A DNA stretch of 64,000 nucleotides from Schizochytrium sp. CCTCC M209059 (taxonomy: Eukaryota > Sar > Bigyra > Thraustochytrida > Thraustochytriidae), in assembly GCA_000818945.1 (NCBI GenBank), contig KN805372.1, positions 97,214 through 161,213 of the forward strand. Direction: 5' to 3'. This document shows, one piece after another, positions 8,871-18,700 of the stretch (the first letter of the stretch is position 1; every line of letters begins with the position of its first letter). The notes beneath the pieces were generated by a model. The model did not search any database and was not told where the DNA came from. It saw nothing but the letters and a program-made list of their open reading frames with translations. The translations under genes and the position numbers were made by a program.

Positions 8871-10571
8871 ATGGCAGCGGGAGCGAGAGCAGCTGCGGCG
8901 ACGCGTCGCGCGGGTCTGCTACTGGGCCAGCATGGGCCCGCTCGAGGCGCGCTCGCCATGCCGCTGGCCCCCGCGGCGTCGAGGCAACTGCACGTGTTGA
9001 CGTGGCAACGCGCGCAAGGCCTGCAGCGGGGCGGATGGACTGCGCAGGCGACGAGGACTGCCTTGCAGGCCTCGACGCAGCAAAACCCGCTTGCTGCGCT
9101 CTCGGGACGCCGTGGGCTCGCCTCCTCGCCGCGCGATGCCGCGGCCTTCGAAGACGAGGCGCTCGAGCTCCTGCGCGCCGTCAAGGTGGAGGACGGCGAC
9201 CAGGACGTCGTGACCGCCGGCATGGTGCGCGACCTCAGGGTCGACCCGGAGTCCGGCATTTTGCGCTTCTCGTTGACCACCAACAGTAGTGAGGTGCGCG
9301 CGGCTTGCGAGAACCGTCTCATGGGTGAACAGGAGCGACCCGCCTGGCTCCTTCGGGCGCCCGTCATCACCGTGCGCCCCAACAGCAGAGGAAGCGCTCG
9401 CGTGTCTTCTGGCCGTGGCATCGAGGGCGTCAAGCGAATTGTGGCCGTGTCGAGTGGCAAGGGAGGCGTTGGCAAGTCCACTGTGGCGGTCAATCTTGCC
9501 TTTGCGCTCAGCGAGAATTATGCTGTAGGTCTTTTGGATGCGGATGTCTACGGCCCCAGCCTGCCCACGATGATGGTCGAGCCTGGCGCCGAGTGGGCCG
9601 TGCGCCAGACCCCTGATGGCCGCCTCATGGAGCCCGTACAATTCCACGGCATCAAGTGCATGTCGTATGGTTTTGTTGCGCCCGGGACCGGCGGCCGTGG
9701 CCGCGGCGTTGACCCGAAGAACGCATTTGCCCAGCTCGCCGCATCCGCGCGCTCTGGCACGGGCGCGGCCGCCATGCGCGGGCCCATGGTCTCCAATGTC
9801 ATCACTCAACTCGCTACGCAAACCGATTGGGGCGACCTCGACGTTCTTGTGATTGACATGCCTCCAGGCACGGGCGACATCCACATTACGCTTGGCCAGC
9901 AGCTTAAAATTGATGGTACCGTCATTGTCACCACCCCGCAACTGCTCAGTTTTGTCGATGTCATCAAGGGTCTCGAATTGTATCAAAAGCTCGACGTTCC
10001 CACGATTGGCGTGGTGGAGAACATGGCCTACTTTGACGGCGACGATGGAAAGCGCTACATGCCATTTGGACCCGGCCATCGCGATGAGCTCGTCGCGGGT
10101 CTCGGTATCCAAAATGCCGTCACGTTGCCGATTCTTGCCAACGCCTCTGCCTGCGCCGACTCGGGTACGCCGTTTACACGGGCTCACCTCGACTCTGAAG
10201 TCGCGCAGACCTACCGCAAGCTCGCAGAAGGAGTCATGGCTGAGATTACTGCGCAGTCGCACCCGGACGCCATCAAGTCGAGCACGCTCAAATACAATGC
10301 AGATAACAACATGATTGTGGCGCGATTTATCATGTCGAACGGGGCCGCAGAATACCGAATTCCGCCGCTCGAGCTGCGCCGCCGACTGCGCCGCGTGGAC
10401 GACATGCTTGGCAAGGACGCCAAGGATCTCGACGAGAACCTTCATCCGGTCTCCATCGAGAACATGGGTAACTACGCTGCCTCGATTGTTTGGTCTGATG
10501 GCCACGACGCGTCCATTTACCCTTTTCAGGACGTCCGTGAGGCGTGCAAGGAATTTGAATTAACCCCCTAA
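8871..10571 (+). CDS. HCF101: HCF101-type Mrp/NBP35 Fe-S cluster carrier, copy 2
   Basis: The 566-residue product is identical to that of 3148-4848: presumed transit peptide, MIP18/DUF59, Mrp P-loop ATPase with deviant Walker A, then DUF971. The 3' flank is also identical up to the truncated kinase start, 76 bases downstream of the stop. Confidence 0.92.
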   Translation: MAAGARAAAATRRAGLLLGQHGPARGALAMPLAPAASRQLHVLTWQRAQGLQRGGWTAQATRTALQASTQQNPLAALSGRRGLASSPRDAAAFEDEALELLRAVKVEDGDQDVVTAGMVRDLRVDPESGILRFSLTTNSSEVRAACENRLMGEQERPAWLLRAPVITVRPNSRGSARVSSGRGIEGVKRIVAVSSGKGGVGKSTVAVNLAFALSENYAVGLLDADVYGPSLPTMMVEPGAEWAVRQTPDGRLMEPVQFHGIKCMSYGFVAPGTGGRGRGVDPKNAFAQLAASARSGTGAAAMRGPMVSNVITQLATQTDWGDLDVLVIDMPPGTGDIHITLGQQLKIDGTVIVTTPQLLSFVDVIKGLELYQKLDVPTIGVVENMAYFDGDDGKRYMPFGPGHRDELVAGLGIQNAVTLPILANASACADSGTPFTRAHLDSEVAQTYRKLAEGVMAEITAQSHPDAIKSSTLKYNADNNMIVARFIMSNGAAEYRIPPLELRRRLRRVDDMLGKDAKDLDENLHPVSIENMGNYAASIVWSDGHDASIYPFQDVREACKEFELTP

Positions 10572-10647
10572 ACACAGTACTTTATTATAAAAGATAGGTA
10601 CATAGTCCCGTAGTTCTAAGACTCACGTCACTTCGTTTCCGGTTGGC

Positions 10648-10803
10648 ATGGGGCATATGGCCGATCCCGAAAACGTACAGACAAAGCACTTCTTCTTCGT
10701 CTCTGTCGGGTCGGGGATCTCAGCGTCACGCGCGCAAGCGACTACGTCTCATCTAACATTATTACCAGTCATCGCCGTTGAGTGGCACAGTCACGACGAG
10801 TAG
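10648..10803 (+). pseudogene. Truncated kinase 5' fragment at duplication edge
   Basis: The first 22 codons (10648-10713) match the kinase that starts at 4925. After the breakpoint the frame runs on for 29 unrelated codons to TAG at 10801-10803. The tail overlaps the 3' end of PEN-2 on the other strand. It has no kinase motif and is best read as a broken remnant, or as a mark of a mis-joined repeat. Confidence 0.8.
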
Positions 10804-11073
10804 GCGTTGAAGGCTCTCCGAAACTGCTACATTAAGCTGAAAGTAAATTACCCACGCAAGAATTCCTGTGATTGCAACGACCGCACCAAGTGCAGACCCA
10901 TAAACATAGAACTTCAAATCAGGATGCACACGTTCCCGTCTGAGTTTCCCCCAGAAGAAAGTCGCGCTCAAGAGCCACAGAAGCGGAAGGGCGAGGAAAC
11001 CACCGTAAAAGAATCTCCGCGCCGTCTTCAGGTCCTCTTCCTCGACGGTCAGGATTCGCCTTTGCGTCGCCAT
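10762..11073 (-). CDS. PSENEN: PEN-2, gamma-secretase subunit
   Basis: PEN-2 is the smallest subunit of gamma-secretase and is needed for presenilin endoproteolysis and activity in endomembranes. The 103-residue product (human 101) shows the family pattern: a short acidic N terminus, then FFYGGFLALPLLWLL (compare the GGFAFLPFLWL core of the family), a FFWGKLRRE loop, a second long hydrophobic segment ending WVIYFQLN (family W..ifQ), and a short C-terminal tail. The frame extends upstream to an earlier ATG-like start, but ATG 11073 begins the conserved part. It converges on the duplication edge: its stop is 48 bases from the breakpoint. Presenilin, nicastrin and APH-1 are not in the window. 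Confidence 0.9.
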   Translation of the reverse strand: MATQRRILTVEEEDLKTARRFFYGGFLALPLLWLLSATFFWGKLRRERVHPDLKFYVYGSALGAVVAITGILAWVIYFQLNVAVSESLQRLLVVTVPLNGDDW

Positions 11074-12005
11074 TGGCCTTTTTTTGACTTGGTTTTCCAA
11101 CGACTCACCCAGCCCAGCCCAGCGCAGCGCAGCACAGCACAGCACAGGAATCGAAATTGGTCACGCGCGCTCTCGCGACACGCCAGCTCTCCTCGCTCCT
11201 CGCAGCTGCCCTCGCAGCTCGCGTACGTGCGCGCGTACACTCCCTCGCTCACTCGCTCGACAGCCGATTAGTTAACGAGCCTTCTCCTTCTCCTGCCACC
11301 GCGGCCCGCAAGCCAAAAGAATAGCGAGCTCCGCGCCGCGCCGCGCCCGCACGCGCCGCGCTCCCGCGTACGCCGCCGCCGGGGTCTGGTCCTTGTCCGC
11401 GCGCGCGAGAGACCGGCTTGGCGCGCGCGACCGGCATGAACTGAATGTCCATATGCTGTACGTAGCACAGGCAAGATCAGGCGAGGCGAGGCGAGGCGGA
11501 GTCGAGGTCAGTCAATTTCAAAACGCGGTTCTGTCTCCACCCCGGCCCCGACGCCGCGGACCTGCGCCCCCGCCCGCGCACCCGCCCGCCCTTCCGCGCG
11601 GCCCCGCTGGTTGACGCGGCGGAAAGGGGCCCGCCCGTCCCGAGCGACGGCGTTGGCGCCATCGAGCGCGAGCGCGACGGGACCGGGACGCCGATGCGGC
11701 CTTGCATCGAAGCTCGTCTCTCCTTCCTGACACTACCTAGGAAATCTATACTCGCGTTGGTACGATACATATACGTACGCGCTGGGCCTCGCTCGGGGCA
11801 GACCTTTTTCGAGCGACGCGCGCTGCGGACCCGGGAGCGAAGCAGGTCTCGGACGCTCCGCTGCAGCGCCCTCTCCCGACTTGCAGACCGCTCGACGCTG
11901 CTCGGTCCTGCTCCGCTCCGCTCGGGTCGGCTCGGGTCGGCTCGGCGCAAGGCAGCTCGAAGCCGTGGGCAAAGATTGGGAACGTAGAACAACGACTCGG
12001 GATCG
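11074..12005. other. Divergent intergenic region, PEN-2 / membrane protein
   Basis: GC-rich (often CG-rich) sequence between divergent genes, so presumably both promoters and 5' UTRs. Short repeats such as CAGCC/CAGCG (11108-11145) and GCTCGGGTCG (11918-11945) are visible. Open frames reflect GC bias and I do not support any. Confidence 0.5.
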
Positions 12006-12644
12006 ATGGTGGCCACGACCTTCGCTAACGGGGCGTTGGCGATACTCCTTCTCGTGCTCGCGACGAGTGCGGGAGATGCGCTAGCAGAGAGCGGCGAACG
12101 CATTGATGCGGTCACCTGGGCCAACAAGATGCTGCACAGCATGAACGAGACCGCGGTTGACCCGCACGCTCCAAGTTTGCGCGCGGCCGGTATGGAGAAT
12201 CTCAACAATGGCAACGACGACGATCTTTGTCCTTTTGTGTACGATGAGTACCTCGCTACCTTGGATCTTCCCGTTTCTGGCGAAGTGGTGTGGCGCTTTC
12301 GGCCCAAGGAATATGGCTTCAGCCATGGCTATTACTGTTCTCTTTCGTCAAAGATTCTTGGCGAGGACCTCGAGTACCGGTTTGGCAATTGCAGCTGCCC
12401 TCCAGAGCGGTACTGCAAACAAGATTGGGGTCTTATCGAGACAAAATTTTCTGTGCTTCTTGCCCCTGTTCGCATGCACGTGGGAAAGTGCCAAATCTAT
12501 TCGTGGATTCTTACATTGCCGATTGTGCTCTTTATCGTGTTCTCAATCGGCTGCTTTTGCTATTGCAGACCCCGTCGCTCACGAGTTCGCGAAGTCATTG
12601 TCGTACGCGAAGATCCGCGCAGTGGTTATGTAAGTATGAATTAA
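12006..12644 (+). CDS. Small type I membrane protein with Cys-rich ectodomain
   Basis: I do not recognise the family. The 212-residue product has a signal peptide (1 to about 27, hydrophobic core ALAILLLVLATSAG), an ectodomain with six or so cysteines clustered as C, C, CSC, C and C (about 75-160), N-glycosylation-type sites (NET, NCS), one transmembrane helix (about 166-190, ILTLPIVLFIVFSIGCF, ending in FCYC), and a basic cytosolic tail. The tail ends GYVSMN, where YVSM fits a YxxPhi sorting signal. The topology is plain; the function is unknown. The start is the only ATG that gives a complete signal peptide. Confidence 0.75.
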   Translation: MVATTFANGALAILLLVLATSAGDALAESGERIDAVTWANKMLHSMNETAVDPHAPSLRAAGMENLNNGNDDDLCPFVYDEYLATLDLPVSGEVVWRFRPKEYGFSHGYYCSLSSKILGEDLEYRFGNCSCPPERYCKQDWGLIETKFSVLLAPVRMHVGKCQIYSWILTLPIVLFIVFSIGCFCYCRPRRSRVREVIVVREDPRSGYVSMN

Positions 12645-12991
12645 AAATCAAAAGATCTTTTTGTAGAGTCTGTAAATCTCTGCGCGCTTTCATTTTTATT
12701 GTTGGATGTTCGACGGCACATCGATTTCGATTGGTGGAGGGCGGCGCTCGCAAGATCCAAGAAAAATGATTAAAGAGGGGAAGATAAAATGTTGCGAAAG
12801 AGATTTCCCGCGAATCATCGGATTTTTGACGAGTGGCGCATACACCTTTCGAAAAGGCAGCGTCCAGTGCAGCTCAGTTGTTGTTCCAACAATTATTTAT
12901 AGGCAAACAAATAATCTCTTCGTGTAGAAGGGGTGAAAGAGTGACTATCAAGTTGAAGATAGTTATGATTGTCACGGGCGAGGAAATCCTA
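12645..12991. other. Convergent intergenic region
   Basis: AT-richer 3' flank shared by the membrane-protein gene and the minus-strand gene. I see no gene or clear repeat. Confidence 0.5.
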
Positions 12992-14713
12992 CTAAAGACT
13001 GGCATTCCCATCAAGCATTTTGAGCAGCATCTCGCTGCCAGCACTTGCAACCCAAATGGACTCGTCCGGTTCAGTATGGTGCAGGATTGTGAGTACAGCA
13101 AGCAAAAAGTCTGAGAGAACAAGCTCCGTCAAAGGCGTAGCGGTGTGGCAAAGAAACGATCGCTGCGCCGAAGCAAAGACCGCCTTGCAACGATTCAATC
13201 TGCCAACCGGATCCATCACACCATCAGACTTGCTCTCCTGTCGCTTGGCCTCACTGTCGTTCTCTGCTGCAGCAGCTGCTGCTGCTGCCGCCGCCGCCGA
13301 AGAAGAAGAAGCCGAATTGGACGAATGTCGCCCCTGTAAATCACCACTCGCTGACGCCCATGCGTGAAGAACGTGCTCCGGTAGGGCATCATCGCACCAA
13401 AGCATAAACTCCTGCAAGGACATACTTGATGATGCTCCCCGCACTTGTGACTGAATGCAAGCACTCTTGAACATTTTAGCCAGCGAGTTCGCAGGTTCCG
13501 CATCGAGGCCCCTCTTGCTGCGAAAGATTTGGGCGACCGCGTGTTGATACAAGGGCGTGCGTGTGGAATCCGCGCGCTCAGCGCTCCGCAGAGAAGCGGC
13601 TGGCGTCGACACATGCTCGTCAAGAATGCGTTGCAGCTCAGAGAGCATAATTGCCGCCGACTTGGAGAATTGTGATGCCGTCACAGCTAGTATGATGGCA
13701 ATGATCTCGTATCGATGCACCATGGCCTGCTTTGCGTCAGTGTCGCGTATACCAAGTCTCGCACGCCGAAGGGAGTCCTCGACAAAGCTAGGGGTTTCTT
13801 TGAGGTTTGCCAGGCCGCTGTGATGTACCAAATGCTTGCACTCCTCTAACGTGAGTGCAAACGGATCACTGCGTCGAGATGTCCACGTGTAGTAATCAAT
13901 CATGTGGCAGAGGTCCTCAAACACATTCAAGACGGCAGTCCGCGCGTCGGCTTCCTTTTCTTCGTCAACGTCCCCAGTGCGCGGACTTGCGAACCACGAC
14001 TTGAAATCCACGCAGCGACGAAGGTTTCGCCAATCGCGTTCCATTTCGAATGCAATGCGCTCCGGACCATCAAAAAGAGTGTGCAAGCCCGGCGGTAAAA
14101 AATTGCCGCTGCGATTGTTCCTTGCGTCGTACGGGCGCTCGTCTTCGGCACGAGCATCCTCGATACTGTTGCCGAGGCCAAGTTTGGCGCGCTGCCGACA
14201 CATGTGCTGCTTTCCTTCTAATGAATGACAAAAAGCTTCAGCTTGCCACGCTTGATACTCAGGGGCTCCGTCCTCGCCAAGATTTACCTGAAGACAAAGT
14301 TCGACCTCGAATTCGGGCTCCGATTTGGACTCGCCCCGATGTTGCGCCGAAAAATGTTTTGCGACTGCTTCCTGAACGGTCAGCGAGGACTCGATTAGTG
14401 CAGAATCACATCGCACTGCTACGGGAATGTAGTTGCCCAGGTCGAGCAAGGCCTCTTCTCGTTGACGCTGCTTGCCGTGCGCTTGGACGTGTGTGGCATA
14501 CCGCTGAGCCGCGGCCAAACCTAGCCACTTGATGGACTGGCTTCCCTCGCCCACGGCGATCTTGAACAAGCACGGGCCGACACGTACGGTGATCACGAGG
14601 CCATGGTCTTCTTCATCTTCGTAGCTTTCTTCGAACCCAGCTACATCATCCAGTTTGTTCTCTTGGCTTTCGCTCATTTTGTACTCGTGCTCATGGTTGT
14701 TGCTGGCCCACAT
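12992..14713 (-). CDS. Conserved-looking hypothetical protein with Ala/Ser tract
   Basis: I do not recognise the family of this 573-residue product. It has an acidic N terminus (about 15-36), a compact predicted alpha/beta region (about 38-150, GLVITVRVGPCLFKIAVG...), a central helical region (about 210-400), a low-complexity Ser then Ala tract (about 480-500) encoded by GCT/GCC/GCA codons, and a helical C terminus. The helical segments with spaced hydrophobics after residue 350 could be degenerate EF-hand or armadillo-like units, but no calcium loop is visible. There is no signal peptide. ATG 14713 is the first start; ATG 14677 (MSESQ) is an alternative. Intronless. Confidence 0.65.
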   Translation of the reverse strand: MWASNNHEHEYKMSESQENKLDDVAGFEESYEDEEDHGLVITVRVGPCLFKIAVGEGSQSIKWLGLAAAQRYATHVQAHGKQRQREEALLDLGNYIPVAVRCDSALIESSLTVQEAVAKHFSAQHRGESKSEPEFEVELCLQVNLGEDGAPEYQAWQAEAFCHSLEGKQHMCRQRAKLGLGNSIEDARAEDERPYDARNNRSGNFLPPGLHTLFDGPERIAFEMERDWRNLRRCVDFKSWFASPRTGDVDEEKEADARTAVLNVFEDLCHMIDYYTWTSRRSDPFALTLEECKHLVHHSGLANLKETPSFVEDSLRRARLGIRDTDAKQAMVHRYEIIAIILAVTASQFSKSAAIMLSELQRILDEHVSTPAASLRSAERADSTRTPLYQHAVAQIFRSKRGLDAEPANSLAKMFKSACIQSQVRGASSSMSLQEFMLWCDDALPEHVLHAWASASGDLQGRHSSNSASSSSAAAAAAAAAAAENDSEAKRQESKSDGVMDPVGRLNRCKAVFASAQRSFLCHTATPLTELVLSDFLLAVLTILHHTEPDESIWVASAGSEMLLKMLDGNASL

Positions 14714-15770
14714 CGCTGTCGGGCTTTCTCACCTGCGCACGCACGAGGCGAAGTTCGAGCTCTGCCTTCAAGCAGCTTTGTCTAGAACTCACGTCAGACT
14801 CAGCTTGTCACGACTTAGATATCAATCTGCGCCTTCGTCCACGTCGACAGCGCGAACAAACTTGCGCGAGCAAATATTCTCCTTCGAAGTCGCCACGCGC
14901 GTGGTGAAGCACTAACGAATTCATTTTACCAGATTATAAGAGTTCAACTTGATTGATCTCCAAACCCAAACTGTGAAAGTTTGCAACTTGGAAAACCGTG
15001 ACTTTATTTATTTTTTCAACGGTAAAATAAATGATTGAAAACAATAAAAACAATCGTCAGTTGTGCTATCTGGGCTAGACGTATACATGTAGGTCGTTCC
15101 GTGTCGGATGCTGCAAGAATGAAGAGCGGAAAAATGGGCGGAAGGAAAGCTTGAGAAGGATATGTTGCGTAGCAAGTGGTCAGCAACACCGAAGTGATTT
15201 AGAACCCTCCCAGGTACTTGACAACCATCCAGTCCTCATTGCAACAATATAATTGGGTCTCAAATACAGCAAGCGAGAAGTTTGATGCGGAGTATCGGCA
15301 GAATTACCGAACACATCTTTACCTGGAAACTCTCATTTGAAAAATAATATGAGGCCCGATTTTTGATCTCGCCAAAAAAAATCAGACCAAGACTTAGCCC
15401 CGCATCTGCGAATGTCCTCATATCTCGCAAGTGGAAGCTCAACTTCTTGATTGATTGTTCGGAAAGAGCTTTGTACAGGTAGGCAAACAGTCTCTAGAAG
15501 TTTATCGAGTATGGTGCTTGAAGTAGGCAGTAAGCGACCTACCGCAGGTTCGTCTTTGACAAAGTGCAACAATGAGATCGTTAAAGTGTAAAATGCAAAG
15601 TTGAAGTCTATGGTAGACGATGTCCGCTATATTGTGAATTCACGAGGGCCACCTTTATACATTTGGATATTTCCATTGCCGCACTGAAGGCACTCGATTG
15701 CTCCTGTGAAAATTTTTACCTGCATGGTCTTCATGCTCGCGATGGAGTAAAGAGGACTTTACTTCTCCTC
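14714..15770. other. Intergenic region, about 1.06 kb
   Basis: Upstream of one minus-strand gene and downstream of another. Composition turns AT-rich after 14.9 kb. No protein or RNA gene seen; short frames lack conserved features. Confidence 0.5.
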
Positions 15771-18700
15771 TTACTCGAATTCTTCTGAATTTCCACTTCC
15801 CTCGTCATCCTCGTCCTGTTCCTTGTCTTCATTCTCGCTGTCGTCAACGTCGATGCCACTCGCATAATCTCCGTCGTTTTCAACTGCCGCCATGTTGAGC
15901 TTTTGCAAATTGGAAAGCTGGCTGCAGGAGAAGTCAATCTCAGGAAAGATGGGCTCACGTTCAGGAAGCTTTTTCACGTGGCTCTTGACTGTTTCACGTT
16001 GGTTGTTTGAACCCGAGCCTCCATTTCTATTCATATGACAGCCACCTTCGCTCGACTCGTTGACCTTTTTGCACCTGCTCTCGTGCTGATGAAAATCTTC
16101 CTCTCGCACTTTGCTATAGGTAGCGTCGCCCTCGTTATCCTCATTTGCATCGTCATCGTCGTCGTCGTCCTCGTCAATATGGGGAACGTCTTCATCGAGG
16201 CCGTTTTCATCTTCTTCGTCATCATTAAAATAAAGCGGCGGAGGCTTTCTCTCAAATTCTGCCGTCTCAAGTCCGAGATCTTCTGCTTCATCGTCGCTAT
16301 TCAACATGTCGAGAGTCTCATCCTCCACAAGCAAACCAGCAGGTTGACCCTTTTGGCCCGGAGAATGCTGCGAAAAGGCATGCGTTTGAGGAGATGCGGG
16401 GATGCTGGACGCAGCGGGGGACGCAGACTCAAAGTATTTCGTGTCCATCTCTGAGACGACCGCGGGCACGAAGGGAACTGCTTCGTCCGTGGAGGGCAAG
16501 TCGCCCGACTCGAGAGAAACCCATGAGACGCCTTCGAAAAAGGAGTGCTGCTGGAGCTCCCAAGCACCTTGAGAACCGAGTCGGTCCGCGGCAGACGTTT
16601 GAAGAAGGCCATGAATTAGATCCCAGGCGATTTCGGAAGCTGTGACGGGCGAGCGTTCCTCTTCGGGTGGAAGCTTGCCCGAAAGTATGTTGTGAAAGAT
16701 ACGCTGAGGCGTCTCGTCATTGAAGGGCGGCATCCCAAAGAGCATCTCGTAAATGATGATTCCGAGCGACCACCAATCACAGGCAAAACCATGTCCAGTG
16801 CCCAAGAGGATCTCAGGAGCCATGTAGTCAGGAGTGCCGACCTGGCTGCGCATCAGTCGACGGCGCGTGGACGCTGCTGCATCGTCACGAGGGGTCGGAG
16901 GTACGTTCGAGGGAGGCTGGACAAGAGGTGACCTTGTCTCGCTGGCTTCAGCCCCTACGCGTGATTTAAGCAGCGCTGGTGTCGACGCAGCAAGCCGATG
17001 GCGCGTCTGGGCTGACGCAACTCCCTTGTTTTCAAAGTCGCGAGCTGGAGAAGAGGTCACCGAAAGTGACGACTCGCTTTGGTTTGGCGTAGCCACGTCC
17101 GCGACACTAGCGTCGAGACCTTGCACTATGCCGATATGTGATAGGCCAAAGTCAGTGAGCTTGACGTGGCCATCGCGCCCAATCAGAATGTTGTCTGGTT
17201 TTAGATCGCGATGGCACACGTTGAGGCGTTCATGAAGGTATTTGAGCGCAACGATAATTTCTGAAGCATACCAACGCACGGCACCCTCTGGAATGACACC
17301 ATACGTATTGAGTAAAGCGAGAATGTCTCCGCCCTGGACGAACTCCATGGCGAGAAACAGTCGTGTGCGCGTCTCAAAAGAGAAGAACAACTTGACGACA
17401 AAGGGGCAGTCTGCACGCGCCATGACATTACGCTCTGCAACAATTCGAGCCGCCAAATTCTTACGTACGACCTCGGCCTTGTCCATGACCTTGACTGCGT
17501 AGACGTCGCCGGTGCCCCTTTTGATGGCGAGGAAGACGCGACCAACGGAGCCACGCGAAATCACCTTTGTAAAGTCGAACTCCTTGGGCGAGGGTTTCTT
17601 TGGACGCTTCGGGATCTTTGACAGTTGCTGGCGACTTCGCGGAGTTTGTGCGCTCGCTGACTGCGCAATCGCGGCGTCAAGCGCCTCGACGGCCAGGGCC
17701 TTTAGACTCCCGTAGGCCGGGGCCTTTCCAAGGCTGTCGAGTATAGAAGCAAGTCTCTCTTGTGCTTGGGCCAAGAGTCGCTGGCGATCGCCAGCTTCCA
17801 ATTCCTCTCCGGCGTTATCGGCACGCGCTCGAAGCAAGAGGTCGACACCCTCTGCAATTTGATCCAGCGCCGCGAAATATGCCTCGGAACTGAGATGTTC
17901 GCGGTCTTGCGACGAGCGCACACGCGTTCTAGCGCGTTGCAGAGAGCTTTCCAAGCTCTCAAGACGACATTCTCTGTATATATTCTTGTAGCTCTCGAGG
18001 CATGACTCAAAATGCGTTGCTGCTTGGGCCTTGGGGATCACTTCTTCACAGATGCGACAGCAAATGCCCCTTGGCCCAGGACTCGCGCGACTTGTCTTGG
18101 ACTTTCTCGTAGAATGGGGGCGCCGCCCTTGCACGTGATGGCGATGATGACGCGCAGAAGGGGTAGTCGTGGCCATCTTCGGAGTTGCGGAGGCCTTGGA
18201 TGGCGTGAAAGGAATGGGAGAGCTCGTGGTTTGACTTTGTTCGCCACGAGCGGGCGTCGTCGGAATGCTTTGGCTCAAGGGCGAGGCCACTTGCCTAAGG
18301 CATGGGTCTTCAACGACAAGCGAGCCGCCCTGTTTCGCTTCAATTTGTTTTTGGAGAGTTCTCAAACGATCCTGAAAGCCGAGTAGATCCCGTTCAAAGG
18401 CTTCTGCAATCCCAGTATCCGGCTCACCATTCGAAACTTCGGTTTCAGAAAGAAGCATTCCTGAGCTCCGTTCCGTCGCAAGATTTGACGACAAATATTT
18501 GCGAGCGCTACCGGGGGAGCTGATGGGCGACGGCGGGGATGCGAGCGATACGCGGGAGGGTGTGAAAGGCTCAAAGTTACAACTTGTACTGCACAGATTG
18601 CGTGGACTTGCATGCGCTTGAGCTTGATCCTCGTCATTGAGCGCCTCGATTGCGAGCGCACGCCGCGAATATGGCGAAATGGCAAAGAGAACAAGCGTGC

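Larger units (their letters stand above)
6499..10713. repeat. Segmental duplication, copy 2
   Basis: Second copy of 776-4990. Identity stops abruptly after 10713: copy 1 continues through the kinase, whereas copy 2 switches to the unique sequence that holds PEN-2. Confidence 0.95.
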
